Assembly (NCBI GenBank): GCA_038131165.1 | Contig: JAYPOZ010000015.1 | Location: 3,219 to 67,218, forward strand | DNA length: 64,000 nt | Direction of reading: 5' to 3' | Origin: UBA6544 sp038131165 | GTDB lineage: Bacteria; Pseudomonadota; Alphaproteobacteria; UBA8366 | Part shown: piece by piece, positions 33,988 to 43,522 of the stretch | Position numbering within the stretch: the stretch's first letter is position 1 | How the letters are laid out: every line of letters begins with the position of its first letter | Notes under the pieces: generated by a model | Told to the model about the DNA's origin: nothing | Database searches by the model: none | The model's input: only the letters and a program-made list of their open reading frames with translations | Translations under genes and position numbers: made by a program

Positions 33988-34923
33988 TTATTCCGCCGCG
34001 TCGCTGAGCTTCGCCGGCGCGATGGTGAAGCCTTCGTCGGCGTCGAGATCGGCGATCAGTCCTTTGGTCGTCTCGGCGTCGAGCGGGACCATCGGCGGGC
34101 GGACGGTCGCCCAGGCCGGATCGTTGTGGTAATGCGCGACGATGGCCTTGAGGGCCGGGACCATCGGGCGGGCCTGGATGATCTTGCGGGTCTTGGTGAT
34201 CGCCGCCTGCAGCGCATCGGCCTCCGGCGTCTCCCAATTCTCGAAAACCTTGCGGATGCCGCCTGGATTGACATTGCCGGTGGCCGTGATGCAACCGGCG
34301 CCGCCGCCGCGCAATGTATCCAGGAGGAAGACTTCCGAGCCGGCGAAGGTGCCGAAACCCGGAAACGCCTTCAGGATGGCGTCTGTGTTGCTCCAGTCGC
34401 CGCCGCTGTCCTTCAAGCCTACGACCGTGTCGGGGTATTCCTTGATCAGACGGCCGATCAGGTCGAGGCTGAGCGGCGTCGCGGTCTGCGGCGGGATGTG
34501 ATAGAGGTAAATCTTAAGGCCGCTGTCGCCGACGCGCTGCACGACCTCCGAGAAGAAGGCGAAGAGCCCGTCGTCGTTCATGCCCTTATAGTAGAAGGGC
34601 GGCAGCATCAAAACGCCGCCGCAGCCATGCGCGACCGCCTGCTTGTTGAGCCGGACCGCTTCGTCGATGGAGCAGGCGCCGGTGCCCGGCATCAGCTTGG
34701 CGCCCGGCACGCCGGACTCGATCAGCGCGTCGAGCAGGCCCATCCGCTCGTCCGCCGACATCGAGTTGGCTTCGCTGGTCGTGCCGAAGACCGCCAGACC
34801 GTCGGCGCCTTGCGCCAGCATCCAACGGCAGAATGCCGTGAACCGGGCGACATCCGGGCTCAGATCGGCGGTGAAGGGGGTCAGAACCGGCGCGAGTACG
34901 CCGCGGAAGGGTTGATCGGTCAT
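33988..34923 (-). CDS. Dihydrodipicolinate synthase family aldolase
   Basis: This 311-residue class I aldolase of the DapA/NanA family forms a Schiff base on Lys in TVVGLKDSGGDW, with the partner Tyr in LYHIPPQTATP and the pyruvate-binding GTTSEANSMS loop. Variations from lysine-biosynthetic DapA point to a catabolic role in cleavage or condensation with pyruvate. It precedes the serine hydrolase gene on the same strand. The exact aldehyde or sugar acid is unknown. Confidence 0.9.
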   Translation of the reverse strand: MTDQPFRGVLAPVLTPFTADLSPDVARFTAFCRWMLAQGADGLAVFGTTSEANSMSADERMGLLDALIESGVPGAKLMPGTGACSIDEAVRLNKQAVAHGCGGVLMLPPFYYKGMNDDGLFAFFSEVVQRVGDSGLKIYLYHIPPQTATPLSLDLIGRLIKEYPDTVVGLKDSGGDWSNTDAILKAFPGFGTFAGSEVFLLDTLRGGGAGCITATGNVNPGGIRKVFENWETPEADALQAAITKTRKIIQARPMVPALKAIVAHYHNDPAWATVRPPMVPLDAETTKGLIADLDADEGFTIAPAKLSDAAE

Positions 34924-35107
34924 CTTGGCTCGCCTTGTGTTGGGATTTGCGTCAGTCTAATGGTCGGGAATGCGCTCGACAATGGCGCTTGCCATGGTGT
35001 GCTCCATAATTACGGTGTGACCATCGTCATATCGCGACCGGCGTGGAGGCCGCATAATGACGTCCAAGATGAAACCGCGCCAAGCGTTTGATAACAAGGG
35101 ACGATAG

Positions 35108-35920
35108 ATGGAAGACAGCCCAATGATGCGCCGGATGTTGGGTGCCGACGCTTCCGACGAACTGGCAAAGCTCGTGTTGGACGAATTTTCGTTCAAGATC
35201 CGGGCAGCGGCCGAATCGTCGAAGGAAGGCCTGTCCGCCAACGATATCGAGGGCCTGATCGAGGACTTCATGGAGAAGGGGCGGGATAAGACGCTTCGTG
35301 CATTTCCAGCAGATATCCTGCGCGAACACGAGCGCGACATTTGGGACCGTACCCGGACGCGGCCGTTCGAGCGGGTCTTGATTCAACGGTTCTGTCATCT
35401 GTTCCCGGCGGAAGGCGAACTCGACAAGGGGAACGGGCTGGTTTCGCGGAGACTGATCCCGGGGTTCCTGAAGACCGTCGAGCAAATGGTCGGATTCGAG
35501 CAGTGCGAGCGGTTCCGCCGGGATTGCAAGGAATTGATCAACCGCCTCAAGCTCGACGACGGCACCAATTTCCGCTGGTACGATATCTACGACAACCGGA
35601 CCGCGAACGCCCTGGTCGACGAAGCCCTGGCGGCGGCGGCGCTGACTTTCGACGCGTTCGAGAAACGGATCACCTGGCTGCTGTTCACGGTGAACGCGCA
35701 ATTGGTTACGGCGGAATATTACGCCTTCGAAGGGGAGACGGTGGAGTCCTGGAAGCTGGATCGCGCAGGACTCATCGCGATGCTCGATGCGCTCTATGCG
35801 CCGCTGAAGAAGCAGGCGAAGACCGACTCCGGCCGGACCGAGATCGAACGGCGTTACGGCATGCGCTCCGCCGCCGCCATCGGGCATCTGCTCATGCGGC
35901 TCGAGACGGAGATGGCGTAG
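35108..35920 (+). CDS. Conserved hypothetical protein, mostly helical
   Basis: A 270-residue, mainly alpha-helical, Glu/Arg-rich protein without recognised motifs. It has no signal peptide or membrane segment. DRTRTRPFERVLIQRFCHLFP and NFRWYDIYDNRTANALVDEAL look like conserved blocks. GGGACGATAG precedes the ATG. It is flanked by divergent dapA-like and convergent formyltransferase genes, so it is likely a single-gene unit. The function is unknown. Confidence 0.7.
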   Translation: MEDSPMMRRMLGADASDELAKLVLDEFSFKIRAAAESSKEGLSANDIEGLIEDFMEKGRDKTLRAFPADILREHERDIWDRTRTRPFERVLIQRFCHLFPAEGELDKGNGLVSRRLIPGFLKTVEQMVGFEQCERFRRDCKELINRLKLDDGTNFRWYDIYDNRTANALVDEALAAAALTFDAFEKRITWLLFTVNAQLVTAEYYAFEGETVESWKLDRAGLIAMLDALYAPLKKQAKTDSGRTEIERRYGMRSAAAIGHLLMRLETEMA

Positions 35921-35976
35921 GGGAGTTTCCCCGCATCCCGTAATCGCGGCGCGTTATCCGGGGGTCGGTCCGATCC

Positions 35977-36882
35977 TCAGCCGAGCCTGGCGCCCGCCGA
36001 CAGGCCGGCCTTCTCGGCAAACTCCTGCGCCGGCACCTTGCCGTCCGCACCGCGGATCCGGCCGACGCGGACCGCGCCGTCGCCGCAGGCGACGACCATG
36101 CCGTCGTCGGAAATCTCCACCACCTCGCCCGGCGCGCCCGAGGCGTCCGCCGCCTTGGTCGAGGCATAGAGCTGTATCTCCGCGCCGTTGCACGTCGTCC
36201 ACGCCCCCGGCACCGGGTCGGCGCCGCGGATCATGTTGTGGACGTCCTGCATCGATTTCGAGAAGTCGAGCTCCACATCGGCCTTCCGGCACCAGCTTTC
36301 GTAGGTCTTCTTGCTGTGGTCCTGATCGATCTTCGGTGCCTTGCCGGCCTTGACCAGATCGACGCTCTCCAGCATCGCCTCGACGCCCATCGGGAAGAGC
36401 TTGTCGAAATAGACCGTGCCGAGCGTGTCGTTCTCCTCGATGGTGCAGGTCTTCTGCATCAGGATCGGCCCTTCGTCGAGGCCGTTGTCGGGCCAGAAAA
36501 TGCTGAGACCGGTTTCCTTTCGCCCCATGATGATCGGCCAGTTGATGGCGCTCGGTCCCCGGTGCAGCGGCAGCAGCGAGGGGTGATACTGGATCGTGCC
36601 GTGGGTCGGGATGTAGAGCGCCTCCTCCGGCACGAACAAAGTCACGAAGGCCATCACGCAGAGGTCCGGCTCCAGCGACTTGATCTGCGCCCAGACCTCC
36701 GGGTCCTTGTAGGACGGCGGCTGGAAGACGGGCAGGCCGCGCTCTTCCGCCGCGACCTTCAGCGGGTCGGGCTTGCCCTTGTCGGGCGCGCTGTAGACGC
36801 CGACGATATTCTCGCCGCGTTCGAGCAATGCTTCGAGCACCGCCTGTCCGAAGGCCTGCTGGCCGTTGAGGATGATGCGCAT
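35977..36882 (-). CDS. Formyltransferase family protein (10-formyl-THF-dependent, Fmt/FDH-like)
   Basis: This 301-residue protein has the folate-binding formyltransferase fold. GTIQYHPSLLPLHRGPSAINWP carries the catalytic Asn/His region, and NGLDEGPILMQ the conserved Asp. A C-terminal domain like that of Fmt and of the hydrolase part of 10-formyl-THF dehydrogenase follows. It could formylate an amine, hydrolyse 10-formyl-THF or be a sugar formyltransferase. GGGGGAGAAAAAGACC precedes ATG 36882. With fhs it forms a possible one-carbon pair, though 30 kb apart. Confidence 0.85.
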   Translation of the reverse strand: MRIILNGQQAFGQAVLEALLERGENIVGVYSAPDKGKPDPLKVAAEERGLPVFQPPSYKDPEVWAQIKSLEPDLCVMAFVTLFVPEEALYIPTHGTIQYHPSLLPLHRGPSAINWPIIMGRKETGLSIFWPDNGLDEGPILMQKTCTIEENDTLGTVYFDKLFPMGVEAMLESVDLVKAGKAPKIDQDHSKKTYESWCRKADVELDFSKSMQDVHNMIRGADPVPGAWTTCNGAEIQLYASTKAADASGAPGEVVEISDDGMVVACGDGAVRVGRIRGADGKVPAQEFAEKAGLSAGARLG

Positions 36883-36986
36883 GGTCTTTTTCTCCCCCGC
36901 AAAAACTGTTTGAACTCCCCCGAAGGCTCGGTCACTTCTATATAGCCCGCTCGGGAGAGAGACCAGACCCAGCAAATGAGAGTGCC

Positions 36987-37331
36987 ATGCCGCCGAAAAA
37001 CAATCCGAAGAAATTGAACAAGCTGCAATTGAAGACCCTCGCGATCCTGCAGGAGTTCGCGGAGACCGACCTCGCCGGGCCGGGCGAGAACGAAGGCGAG
37101 ATGCGCATCGGACAAATCCCGCGCCCGCATATGGACCATTTCCACGTGGCGAACGGCGTCGTGCTGACCAAGGATGCGGTCGGCCTCAACAACCGCGGCG
37201 TCTGGGCGGCGCTCGACCGCAAGGGATTGATCCGGACCGGCGTCTTCCCGCTCTCCATCACGCTGACCCCGGAGGGGCTGTCCTACGAGACCGGCGTGAA
37301 GGCGGAGATCGTCCACGGCAGCGACCACTAG
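36987..37331 (+). CDS. Small conserved hypothetical protein
   Basis: A 114-residue protein with a basic N-terminus (PPKNNPKKLNKLQLKTLAIL) and a middle resembling a winged-helix pattern (VWAALDRKGLIRT, LSITLTPEGLSYE), which suggests a small DNA-binding or adaptor protein. No family is recognised. It is divergent from the formyltransferase gene across about 100 bases and convergent with tsaC. Confidence 0.6.
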   Translation: MPPKNNPKKLNKLQLKTLAILQEFAETDLAGPGENEGEMRIGQIPRPHMDHFHVANGVVLTKDAVGLNNRGVWAALDRKGLIRTGVFPLSITLTPEGLSYETGVKAEIVHGSDH

Positions 37332-37375
37332 GACGCGAGCCCTCGCCCTCCCATCGCCGCGCGACGGTTCTGCAT

Positions 37376-37412
37376 TCTCCCTCTCTCCCTGCGGGAAAGA
37401 GTTGGGGTGAGG
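37376..37412. repeat. Intergenic repeat of the CCCTCTCCC...GGGTGAGGG type
   Basis: A pyrimidine-rich arm followed by GGGTGAGGG in the gap between two convergent genes. This sequence pattern recurs between genes in many alphaproteobacterial genomes and may act as a bidirectional terminator. Confidence 0.5.
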
Positions 37413-37418
37413 GCCCGT

Positions 37419-38360
37419 TCAGGCGTGCGCCGCGCGGCGCAGGCGGTCGTTGATGGCGCGGCCCAGGCCGATCTCCGGGATCGGTGTGACGGCAATGCCC
37501 TCGTATCCGCCGGCGTCCAGCTCGTGCAGCATTCGGAACAGGTTCGCCGCCGCCTCGACGAGGTCGCCGTCGGGGCTGAGGTTCAGCGTCGCAGAAGGGC
37601 AGGGGCCGAAGCCGAGCAAGACCTCGTCCGCCTCGGCCGTCCCGGCGTCCATGCGCAGCGGCGTCCTCGGCGCGTAGTGGCGCGACAGCATGCCCGGCGA
37701 TTTCGGCGCGCTGTCGTCGCTGCCGGCGATCGCGAGGGGTGCGCCGAGGACTTCCTCTAGTGCCTCCAGGGTGATCCCGCCGGCGCGCAGCAAGGCCGGA
37801 GTCTCGGCGGAGAGGTCCAGGACCGTCGATTCGAGTCCGACCGCGCACGGACCGCCATCCAGGACGAGCGCGACCTCGGCGCCGAAGCTTGCCGCCACGT
37901 GGCGGGCCTGCGTCGGGCTCAGCATGCCGGATTTGTTGGCGCTCGGCGCCGCGACCGGTATGGCCGCCGCGCGCAGCAGGCGCTGCGCCGGCGCGCTGGA
38001 GGGCACCCGCAGCGCCACGGTGTCGAGCCCGGCGCTGACGAGAGGCGAAAGCGGGCACCCTGGCACGCGCGGCAGCACGATGCTGAGCGGTCCCGGCCAG
38101 AAGGCGGCGGCGACCCGCGTCGCGCGCGCGTCGAAGACGGCGAGACGGCGGGCGGCCTCGGTGTCCGGGACATGTACGATCAACGGATTGAAACTCGGCC
38201 GATCCTTCGCCGCGTAGATCTTCGCGACGGCGGTATCGTCGGTGGCGTCCGCCCCGAGGCCGTAGACCGTCTCGGTCGGGAAGGCGACGAGGGCCCCCGC
38301 GCGCAGCAACGCCGCCGCTTCGGCGATGGTATCGTCGGTCATGGGTTCGAGGCGGCTCAT
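37419..38360 (-). CDS. tsaC: L-threonylcarbamoyladenylate synthase (TsaC/Sua5)
   Basis: This 313-residue enzyme makes threonylcarbamoyl-AMP from Thr, bicarbonate and ATP for the tRNA t6A37 modification. The YrdC domain has TETVYGLGADAT and KDRPSFNPLIVHV. A C-terminal Sua5 domain is present (PGMLSRHYAPRTPL), so it is the long form. ATG 38360 is used; ATG 38342 is an alternative. No good ribosome site is visible for either. This is a housekeeping gene. Confidence 0.92.
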   Translation of the reverse strand: MSRLEPMTDDTIAEAAALLRAGALVAFPTETVYGLGADATDDTAVAKIYAAKDRPSFNPLIVHVPDTEAARRLAVFDARATRVAAAFWPGPLSIVLPRVPGCPLSPLVSAGLDTVALRVPSSAPAQRLLRAAAIPVAAPSANKSGMLSPTQARHVAASFGAEVALVLDGGPCAVGLESTVLDLSAETPALLRAGGITLEALEEVLGAPLAIAGSDDSAPKSPGMLSRHYAPRTPLRMDAGTAEADEVLLGFGPCPSATLNLSPDGDLVEAAANLFRMLHELDAGGYEGIAVTPIPEIGLGRAINDRLRRAAHA

Positions 38361-38543
38361 GCGGCGGGATTTACAGCGCCCGCGCGCCCATCGCAATCCC
38401 CTACGGAGGGTTAAATCCCGCTGTGCGCTCCCCATATGTAAGCCGGATACGCGACCTCGTTCATATTCGGCGTTCAACCCGGGTTGGAACGTGCGAAACG
38501 AGGATATGCCGGAGCGGGGTTGCATTAATGGAGGCAGGAAACG

Positions 38544-39215
38544 ATGACTGAACTGAGCCAACACAACCGCTATCTCGACGGGGCGAAGAAGGAGTTGAGC
38601 GCGCTTGAGGGCCGCATAAGTTCGCTGCAGCAAAAGCGCGATGGCGAAAGCGGCAGCACGCTCGAATCCGACCATGGCCAGCCCGTCGACTTCGACGCGC
38701 TTCTGGCCGACCTGCGGGCGCGTGTCGCCGATGCTACGGAGTATGTGAAGACCTTGGGCGACAAGCTCGGCGAGGTCGAGGCGCGCGATATCGAGCACAA
38801 GTTCACGGAATTGAAGGCGGCCGGCGAAGAACGATTTGCCAAACTCCGCGACGAGAGCGAACACCAACTCGCCAAGCTTCTCGAGGAAGGCGAAGCGCGC
38901 TGGTCGGAGCTGCAGGCGCGCGCCGAGATCGGGTTCTGGGATGTGCGTGCCATGGTGCAGCGCGCCAGCGAGGGCATGGCGCCGCTGCTGCGGCGGGGCG
39001 AGGACGTGAAGAAGCGGCGCTACTATTTGCAGAAAGCGTCGCGCGGCCGTTGGGCGCTGGTGGCGGAAGGGGCGGACGCGCCGACTCATTTCTTCGCCAA
39101 CAAGCGCGAAGGCGAGAAAATCAGCCGCCAATATGCGCGCGACCACCGCCCCTCGGAGCTGGTCATCCGCCGCACCGACGGCACCTTCGAATCCGTGCAC
39201 CAGTACAGAGCATGA
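38544..39215 (+). CDS. Coiled-coil protein with DUF2188-like C-terminus
   Basis: This 223-residue protein has a long N-terminal coiled coil (about 1-125, e.g. KFTELKAAGEERFAKLRDE) and a C-terminal segment from about 170 (GRWALVAEGADAPTHFFANK through ELVIRRTDGTFES) that matches the pattern of DUF2188, a small beta-rich domain of unknown role. GGAGG precedes the ATG. It is cytosolic with no catalytic motif seen, so a structural role is plausible. Confidence 0.7.
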   Translation: MTELSQHNRYLDGAKKELSALEGRISSLQQKRDGESGSTLESDHGQPVDFDALLADLRARVADATEYVKTLGDKLGEVEARDIEHKFTELKAAGEERFAKLRDESEHQLAKLLEEGEARWSELQARAEIGFWDVRAMVQRASEGMAPLLRRGEDVKKRRYYLQKASRGRWALVAEGADAPTHFFANKREGEKISRQYARDHRPSELVIRRTDGTFESVHQYRA

Positions 39216-39336
39216 CCCGAGCCGCGATCCCTGCGGCGAAGGGTGCGGCTCGACGGGACCGGGATTGATCTGGCGCAACGCTTCGGGCGGCCGTCTCCCA
39301 TAGGGTGGCGGGCCACCAACGGCATGAGGGCGCGAC

Positions 39337-40218
39337 ATGGCGGATCAACCATCCATCACTCCAAACGTGGAAGCGTTTTTCGACGAGGCCACGAACACAA
39401 TCAGCTACGTCGTGAGCGATCCGGGGACGGCAGCGGCGGCAATCGTCGATTCCGTGCTCGACTACGACCCGGCGTCCGGGCGCACGGCGGATCGCTCCGC
39501 CGAGCGGATCATCGCCTATGTGCGCGAGCGGGGGTTGAGCGTCGAGTGGATTCTGGAGACCCATGTCCATGCCGACCATCTGAGCGCCGCGGCGTTCCTC
39601 AAAGGCGCGCTCGGCGGGCGCACCGGGATCGGGCGCCATATCGCGCAGGTGCAGGCCGTCTTCGGCGACGTCTTCAACGCCGGGCCGGATTTCGCCCGCG
39701 ACGGAAGCCAGTTCGACGCGCTGTTCGAGGACGGCGACAGCGTCGGGCTCGGCGGCCTTCGGGGCCGGGTCCTGCACACGCCGGGACACACGCCCGCCTG
39801 CGTCACCTATGTTTTCGGCGCGGTCGCGTTCGTCGGCGACACCCTCTTCATGCCGGATTACGGCTCGGCGCGCTGCGACTTTCCGGGCGGCGACGCCGGG
39901 ACCCTCTACCGCTCGATCCAAAAGATCTTTGCGTTGCCGGACGCGACCCGGCTGTTCATGTGCCACGACTACAAGGCACCGGGGCGCGACGCCTATGCCT
40001 GGGAGACCACCGTCGGCGCGGAGAAACGGGAAAACATCCACCTCCGCGAGGGCGTTTCCGAGGCCGAATTCGTTGAGATGCGCACCGCGCGCGACGCCGG
40101 TCTCGCGATGCCGCGCCTCATCCTGCCGTCGATCCAGGTCAACATGCGCGCCGGCGAGATGCCGCCCGCCGAGGACAATGGCACGGTCTATCTGAAAATT
40201 CCGGTGGACCGGCTGTAG
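39337..40218 (+). CDS. Metallo-beta-lactamase fold hydrolase, persulfide-dioxygenase-like
   Basis: This 293-residue MBL-fold protein has the metal motif THVHADHLSAA (HxHxDH), the His in HTPGHTPAC and the Asp in FVGDTLFMPDYGSARCDFPGG. This combination is typical of the ETHE1/Blh persulfide dioxygenase subgroup that oxidises glutathione persulfide to sulfite. No rhodanese domain is fused. The gene stands alone. Iron-dependent sulfur oxidation is inferred from the family. Confidence 0.85.
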   Translation: MADQPSITPNVEAFFDEATNTISYVVSDPGTAAAAIVDSVLDYDPASGRTADRSAERIIAYVRERGLSVEWILETHVHADHLSAAAFLKGALGGRTGIGRHIAQVQAVFGDVFNAGPDFARDGSQFDALFEDGDSVGLGGLRGRVLHTPGHTPACVTYVFGAVAFVGDTLFMPDYGSARCDFPGGDAGTLYRSIQKIFALPDATRLFMCHDYKAPGRDAYAWETTVGAEKRENIHLREGVSEAEFVEMRTARDAGLAMPRLILPSIQVNMRAGEMPPAEDNGTVYLKIPVDRL

Positions 40219-40306
40219 GCGGAAGGGAGCTCCGGCATCTGTCCCGCGCCCGCCCATCGGGCTAGTGTTACTCTGACGACATGCGGAATTTCGGCGAGAC
40301 GCAACG

Positions 40307-41770
40307 ATGACGGTTGGCGACGACAAAGACGGCCTCGCGGGCCTGCAGGCGCGCCTGGAGGAGGATTTGGCGTTCCTGCAGCTGCCGTCGCGCGCCTGGG
40401 TGACGCCGCAGGAATTCGGCGGCCGGCGCGTGCGCGACACGGTGATCGTCGGCGCCGGCATGTGCGGCCTGGCGGCGCTCGCCGCGTTGCGCCTCGCGGG
40501 GGTCGAGAACGCCATTGCCTACGACGAAGCACCGGAAGGCCGGGAAGGCCCCTGGCTCACCTATGCGCGGATGAACACCCTGCGCTCGCCGAAAGTCCTG
40601 GTCGGTCCCGCGCTCGGCTTCTCCAGCCTCACCTTCCGCGCCTGGTACACCGCGCAATACGGCGCGGCGGGATGGGAGGCGCTCGACAAGATTCCGACCG
40701 GCCAGTGGATGGACTACCTGATTTGGTACCGCAAGGCGCTGGCGCTCCCGGTGGAGAACGGCGTGGCCCTGCAAGAGATATCGCCCGCCCGCGAGGACCT
40801 GCTGGCGCTCCGCTTCGAGGGGCCGGAGGGCGGTTTCGTCGAATACGCCCGCCATCTGGTGCTGGCGACCGGCCGCGCCGGGCTCGGCGGGGTCGACGTG
40901 CCCGACTTTCTCGACGGCATCGACCGCCGCTTCTGGGCGCACAGCGCCGACGAGATCGATTTCGAAGCACTTGCGGGCAAGCGGGTCGCGGTAATCGGCG
41001 CCGGAGCGTCGGCCATGGACAACGCGGCGACGGCGCTGGAGCACGGCGCCGCCTCGGTCGACATGCTGATCCGCCGCCCGGAGATGCCGCGCATCAACAA
41101 GATGACCGGCATCGGCAGCAAGGGCGTGGTGAACGGGCTCCGTTTTCTGCCGGACGCCTGGAAATGGAAGTTCTACGAATATGTGGCGGGCCAGCAAACG
41201 CCGCCGCCCAGAAGCTCGACCCTGCGGGTCTCGCGCCACCCGAATGCGCGCTTCTTCCTCGATTGCCCCATCAAGGCGGTGCGGGAGCGGGCGGGCGGTT
41301 TGACCGTCGAGACCAAGCAGGGGGCGTTCGCGGCGGATTTCCTGATCGCGGCGACCGGCTTCCGCAACGATTTCGCCGACCGGCCGGAATTCGCGTCCAT
41401 CGCGCCGCATGTCCGCACCTGGGCCGACGGGGTCTACACGCCGGAGATGGGCGGCCCGGTCGAGAGCCTGCTGGAGGCCCCCTATCTCGGCGACGCGTTC
41501 GAATTTCTGGAAAAAAAGCCCGGCGCCTGCCCGATGCTCTCCCGCATCCATTGCTTCAACGACGCGGCGATGCTGAGCCACGGCAAGCTGTCCGGCGACA
41601 TCCCCGCCGTCTCGGAAGGGGCGGAGCGGTTGATGCGCGGCATCGTCGCCGAGATTTTCGTCGCCGACCGGGCCAAGCAATATTCCCTGCTGGAAGCCTA
41701 TGCCGACCCGGAACTGCACGGCGACGAGTGGACCGACAGCACGCCGCGCAGGAATTCCGCCGCGGAATGA
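40307..41770 (+). CDS. FMO-like FAD-dependent monooxygenase/oxidoreductase
   Basis: This 487-residue flavoprotein has two dinucleotide-binding loops: VIVGAGMCGLAALAA (FAD, about 46-60) and VAVIGAGASAMDNAA (NADPH). ATGFRNDFADRP resembles the ATG motif of flavin monooxygenases. It probably hydroxylates or Baeyer-Villiger-oxidises a small organic or amine. It is the first of a three-gene run with the CMD-domain and NTF2-like genes. Confidence 0.82.
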   Translation: MTVGDDKDGLAGLQARLEEDLAFLQLPSRAWVTPQEFGGRRVRDTVIVGAGMCGLAALAALRLAGVENAIAYDEAPEGREGPWLTYARMNTLRSPKVLVGPALGFSSLTFRAWYTAQYGAAGWEALDKIPTGQWMDYLIWYRKALALPVENGVALQEISPAREDLLALRFEGPEGGFVEYARHLVLATGRAGLGGVDVPDFLDGIDRRFWAHSADEIDFEALAGKRVAVIGAGASAMDNAATALEHGAASVDMLIRRPEMPRINKMTGIGSKGVVNGLRFLPDAWKWKFYEYVAGQQTPPPRSSTLRVSRHPNARFFLDCPIKAVRERAGGLTVETKQGAFAADFLIAATGFRNDFADRPEFASIAPHVRTWADGVYTPEMGGPVESLLEAPYLGDAFEFLEKKPGACPMLSRIHCFNDAAMLSHGKLSGDIPAVSEGAERLMRGIVAEIFVADRAKQYSLLEAYADPELHGDEWTDSTPRRNSAAE

Positions 41771-41809
41771 GCGGCGCCCAACAGACACCTCTCACAGATC
41801 GGGAAACAC

Positions 41810-42976
41810 ATGTCCGAACCCACCGCTTCCGCCGACCTTGAACCGGCCGACCTGCAACCCGACTGGCTCGACCGCGCCGCCGGGCTGGCGCCCGGCAACG
41901 AGATCATCGCGCTCCGCCGGGGGCGGCCGGAGTTCTTCGGCGGGGCCGAGACCTGCCGGCCCGCCGTGCTCGCGCCGAAGGACGAGGGCGGGCTTTCGAA
42001 GGGGCTGCGCGCGGCGCTCGCCCACCGCATGGCCTGCCAGAGCGAGGATAGGGCCCTTGCCGCGCAGTACCGGGCGCTGCTGACGGCGGCCGGACCCACG
42101 GCGGATGAGACGGCGATTGCGGACGGCGCCGAGCCCGCCGCCCTGAGCGCGCCCCTCGACGCGCTGGTCCGCCACGCGGACCTGATCACCCTCGATCCGG
42201 GTTCGGCGACTGCGGGGGATATCCAGCGCCTCGCCGCCGCGGGCTTTAGCGAGCAGCAGATCGTGGCGCTCTCGGAGCTGATCGGCTTCCTCAACTTCGA
42301 GACCCGGGTGGCGCACGCGCTGCGGCTGATCGAGGATGCGCGGCAAAAGTCCGGCGCCGTCGCCGAGCCCAGGCCCCCAGTTGACCCGGCCCCGGCGGGC
42401 CGGGACCCGGCGTTCCGCCTCAAGCCGCTGACGTGGATTCCGCATATCACGCCCATCGAGTTCGAGGCGGCGACGCCGGAACAGCTCGACGCCATGCAGG
42501 TCACCCCCTCCTCGGGCAAGGTCTCGCCCTATGTCCTCACCCTGGTGCACGACCCGGAGAGCTATCTCGCGCGCACGGAGCTGTTCAACGCCATCATGTA
42601 CGTGCCGGACGGCTTGCGCCTCCAGGACCGCGAGCTGGGGGCGCTCGTCGCCTCGATGCACAACGGCTGCGCCTTTTGTTCGTTCATTCACGCGGGGCGG
42701 CAGTCGGGCTACGCCAAGTCGACGGCGACGATCCACGCGCTCTATACCGGTCGGGAGGACAGGCTCGGCCCCCGCGACGCCGCCATCGTCGACTTCGCCC
42801 GCCGCCTCTCGGCGACCCCGCCGACGGCCGGGCCGGAGCACCTGGCGGCGCTCTACGCGCACGGCTTCGGCAGCTTCGAGGTCATCGACCTGGTGCACGC
42901 CATCGCCATCTTCGGCTGGGCCAACCGGCTGATGCACGTGCTCGGCCATTCGGTGCCGACGGAAAGCCTGCCGTAG
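41810..42976 (+). CDS. CMD/AhpD-like double-domain protein
   Basis: This 388-residue protein is built of two carboxymuconolactone-decarboxylase/AhpD-like helical domains. The C-terminal one keeps the redox motif NGCAFCSFIHAG (C-x-x-C plus His); the N-terminal one (LIGFLNFETRVAHALRLI) has lost it. This resembles peroxidase-related CMD-domain proteins that reduce hydroperoxides or are adaptors. It lies 39 bases after the FMO gene, suggesting a role in coping with or using peroxide by-products. Confidence 0.78.
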   Translation: MSEPTASADLEPADLQPDWLDRAAGLAPGNEIIALRRGRPEFFGGAETCRPAVLAPKDEGGLSKGLRAALAHRMACQSEDRALAAQYRALLTAAGPTADETAIADGAEPAALSAPLDALVRHADLITLDPGSATAGDIQRLAAAGFSEQQIVALSELIGFLNFETRVAHALRLIEDARQKSGAVAEPRPPVDPAPAGRDPAFRLKPLTWIPHITPIEFEAATPEQLDAMQVTPSSGKVSPYVLTLVHDPESYLARTELFNAIMYVPDGLRLQDRELGALVASMHNGCAFCSFIHAGRQSGYAKSTATIHALYTGREDRLGPRDAAIVDFARRLSATPPTAGPEHLAALYAHGFGSFEVIDLVHAIAIFGWANRLMHVLGHSVPTESLP

Positions 42977-43099
42977 GGGAGGGGCGGCTCCCCGGGCAAA
43001 AGCGGATGCGGGGACGGCACGGGCCCGTTCCGTGTTGCCTCCGGCCCGGCACGAAACTATCTTGCGGGACGGCATTCACGGCGAACGCGGGAGAGCGAC

Positions 43100-43501
43100 A
43101 TGGCACCGAGCAGCGAGCAGCGCGACGCGATTTTCAAAACCTTCGGGCGCGCCTTCTTCAAGCAGGACCTCGATCTTATGTACGAGGCGGTGACGCCCGA
43201 CTTCACCTGGACCGTGCAGGACGGCGACACGGTGCACGTGCTCGACAGTCGCGATAAGATCGCCGATTTCTTCGAGCAGCGCCGCGGCAGGTACGAGGGC
43301 GTCCGCTTCGACGACGTGGTCTTTCACCACGCGCCGGAAGAGACCTTCATGACCTACCGGATGACCGGCACCGAGGTCGCGACCGGCGCGGCCTTCGCCA
43401 GGGTCGGCGTCGAGCGTTATACCTTCCGCGACGGCAAGCTAACGGCGAAGGACGTCTACAGCCGCCCGGCGCCGGTGGCGGCGGAAAAGACGGCGGCGTG
43501 A
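43100..43501 (+). CDS. NTF2/SnoaL-like domain protein
   Basis: This 133-residue protein has the cone-shaped NTF2-like fold pattern: helices then strands with DFTWTVQDGDTV, YRMTGTEVATG and VERYTFRDGKLTAKDVY. Family members are small isomerases, hydrolases or binding proteins, and no catalytic residue can be assigned. GGGAGAGCGAC precedes the ATG. It follows the CMD gene by 123 bases and converges with the dienelactone hydrolase gene. Confidence 0.75.
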   Translation: MAPSSEQRDAIFKTFGRAFFKQDLDLMYEAVTPDFTWTVQDGDTVHVLDSRDKIADFFEQRRGRYEGVRFDDVVFHHAPEETFMTYRMTGTEVATGAAFARVGVERYTFRDGKLTAKDVYSRPAPVAAEKTAA

Positions 43502-43522
43502 CGCCGCTCCGACCTTAAGCCT

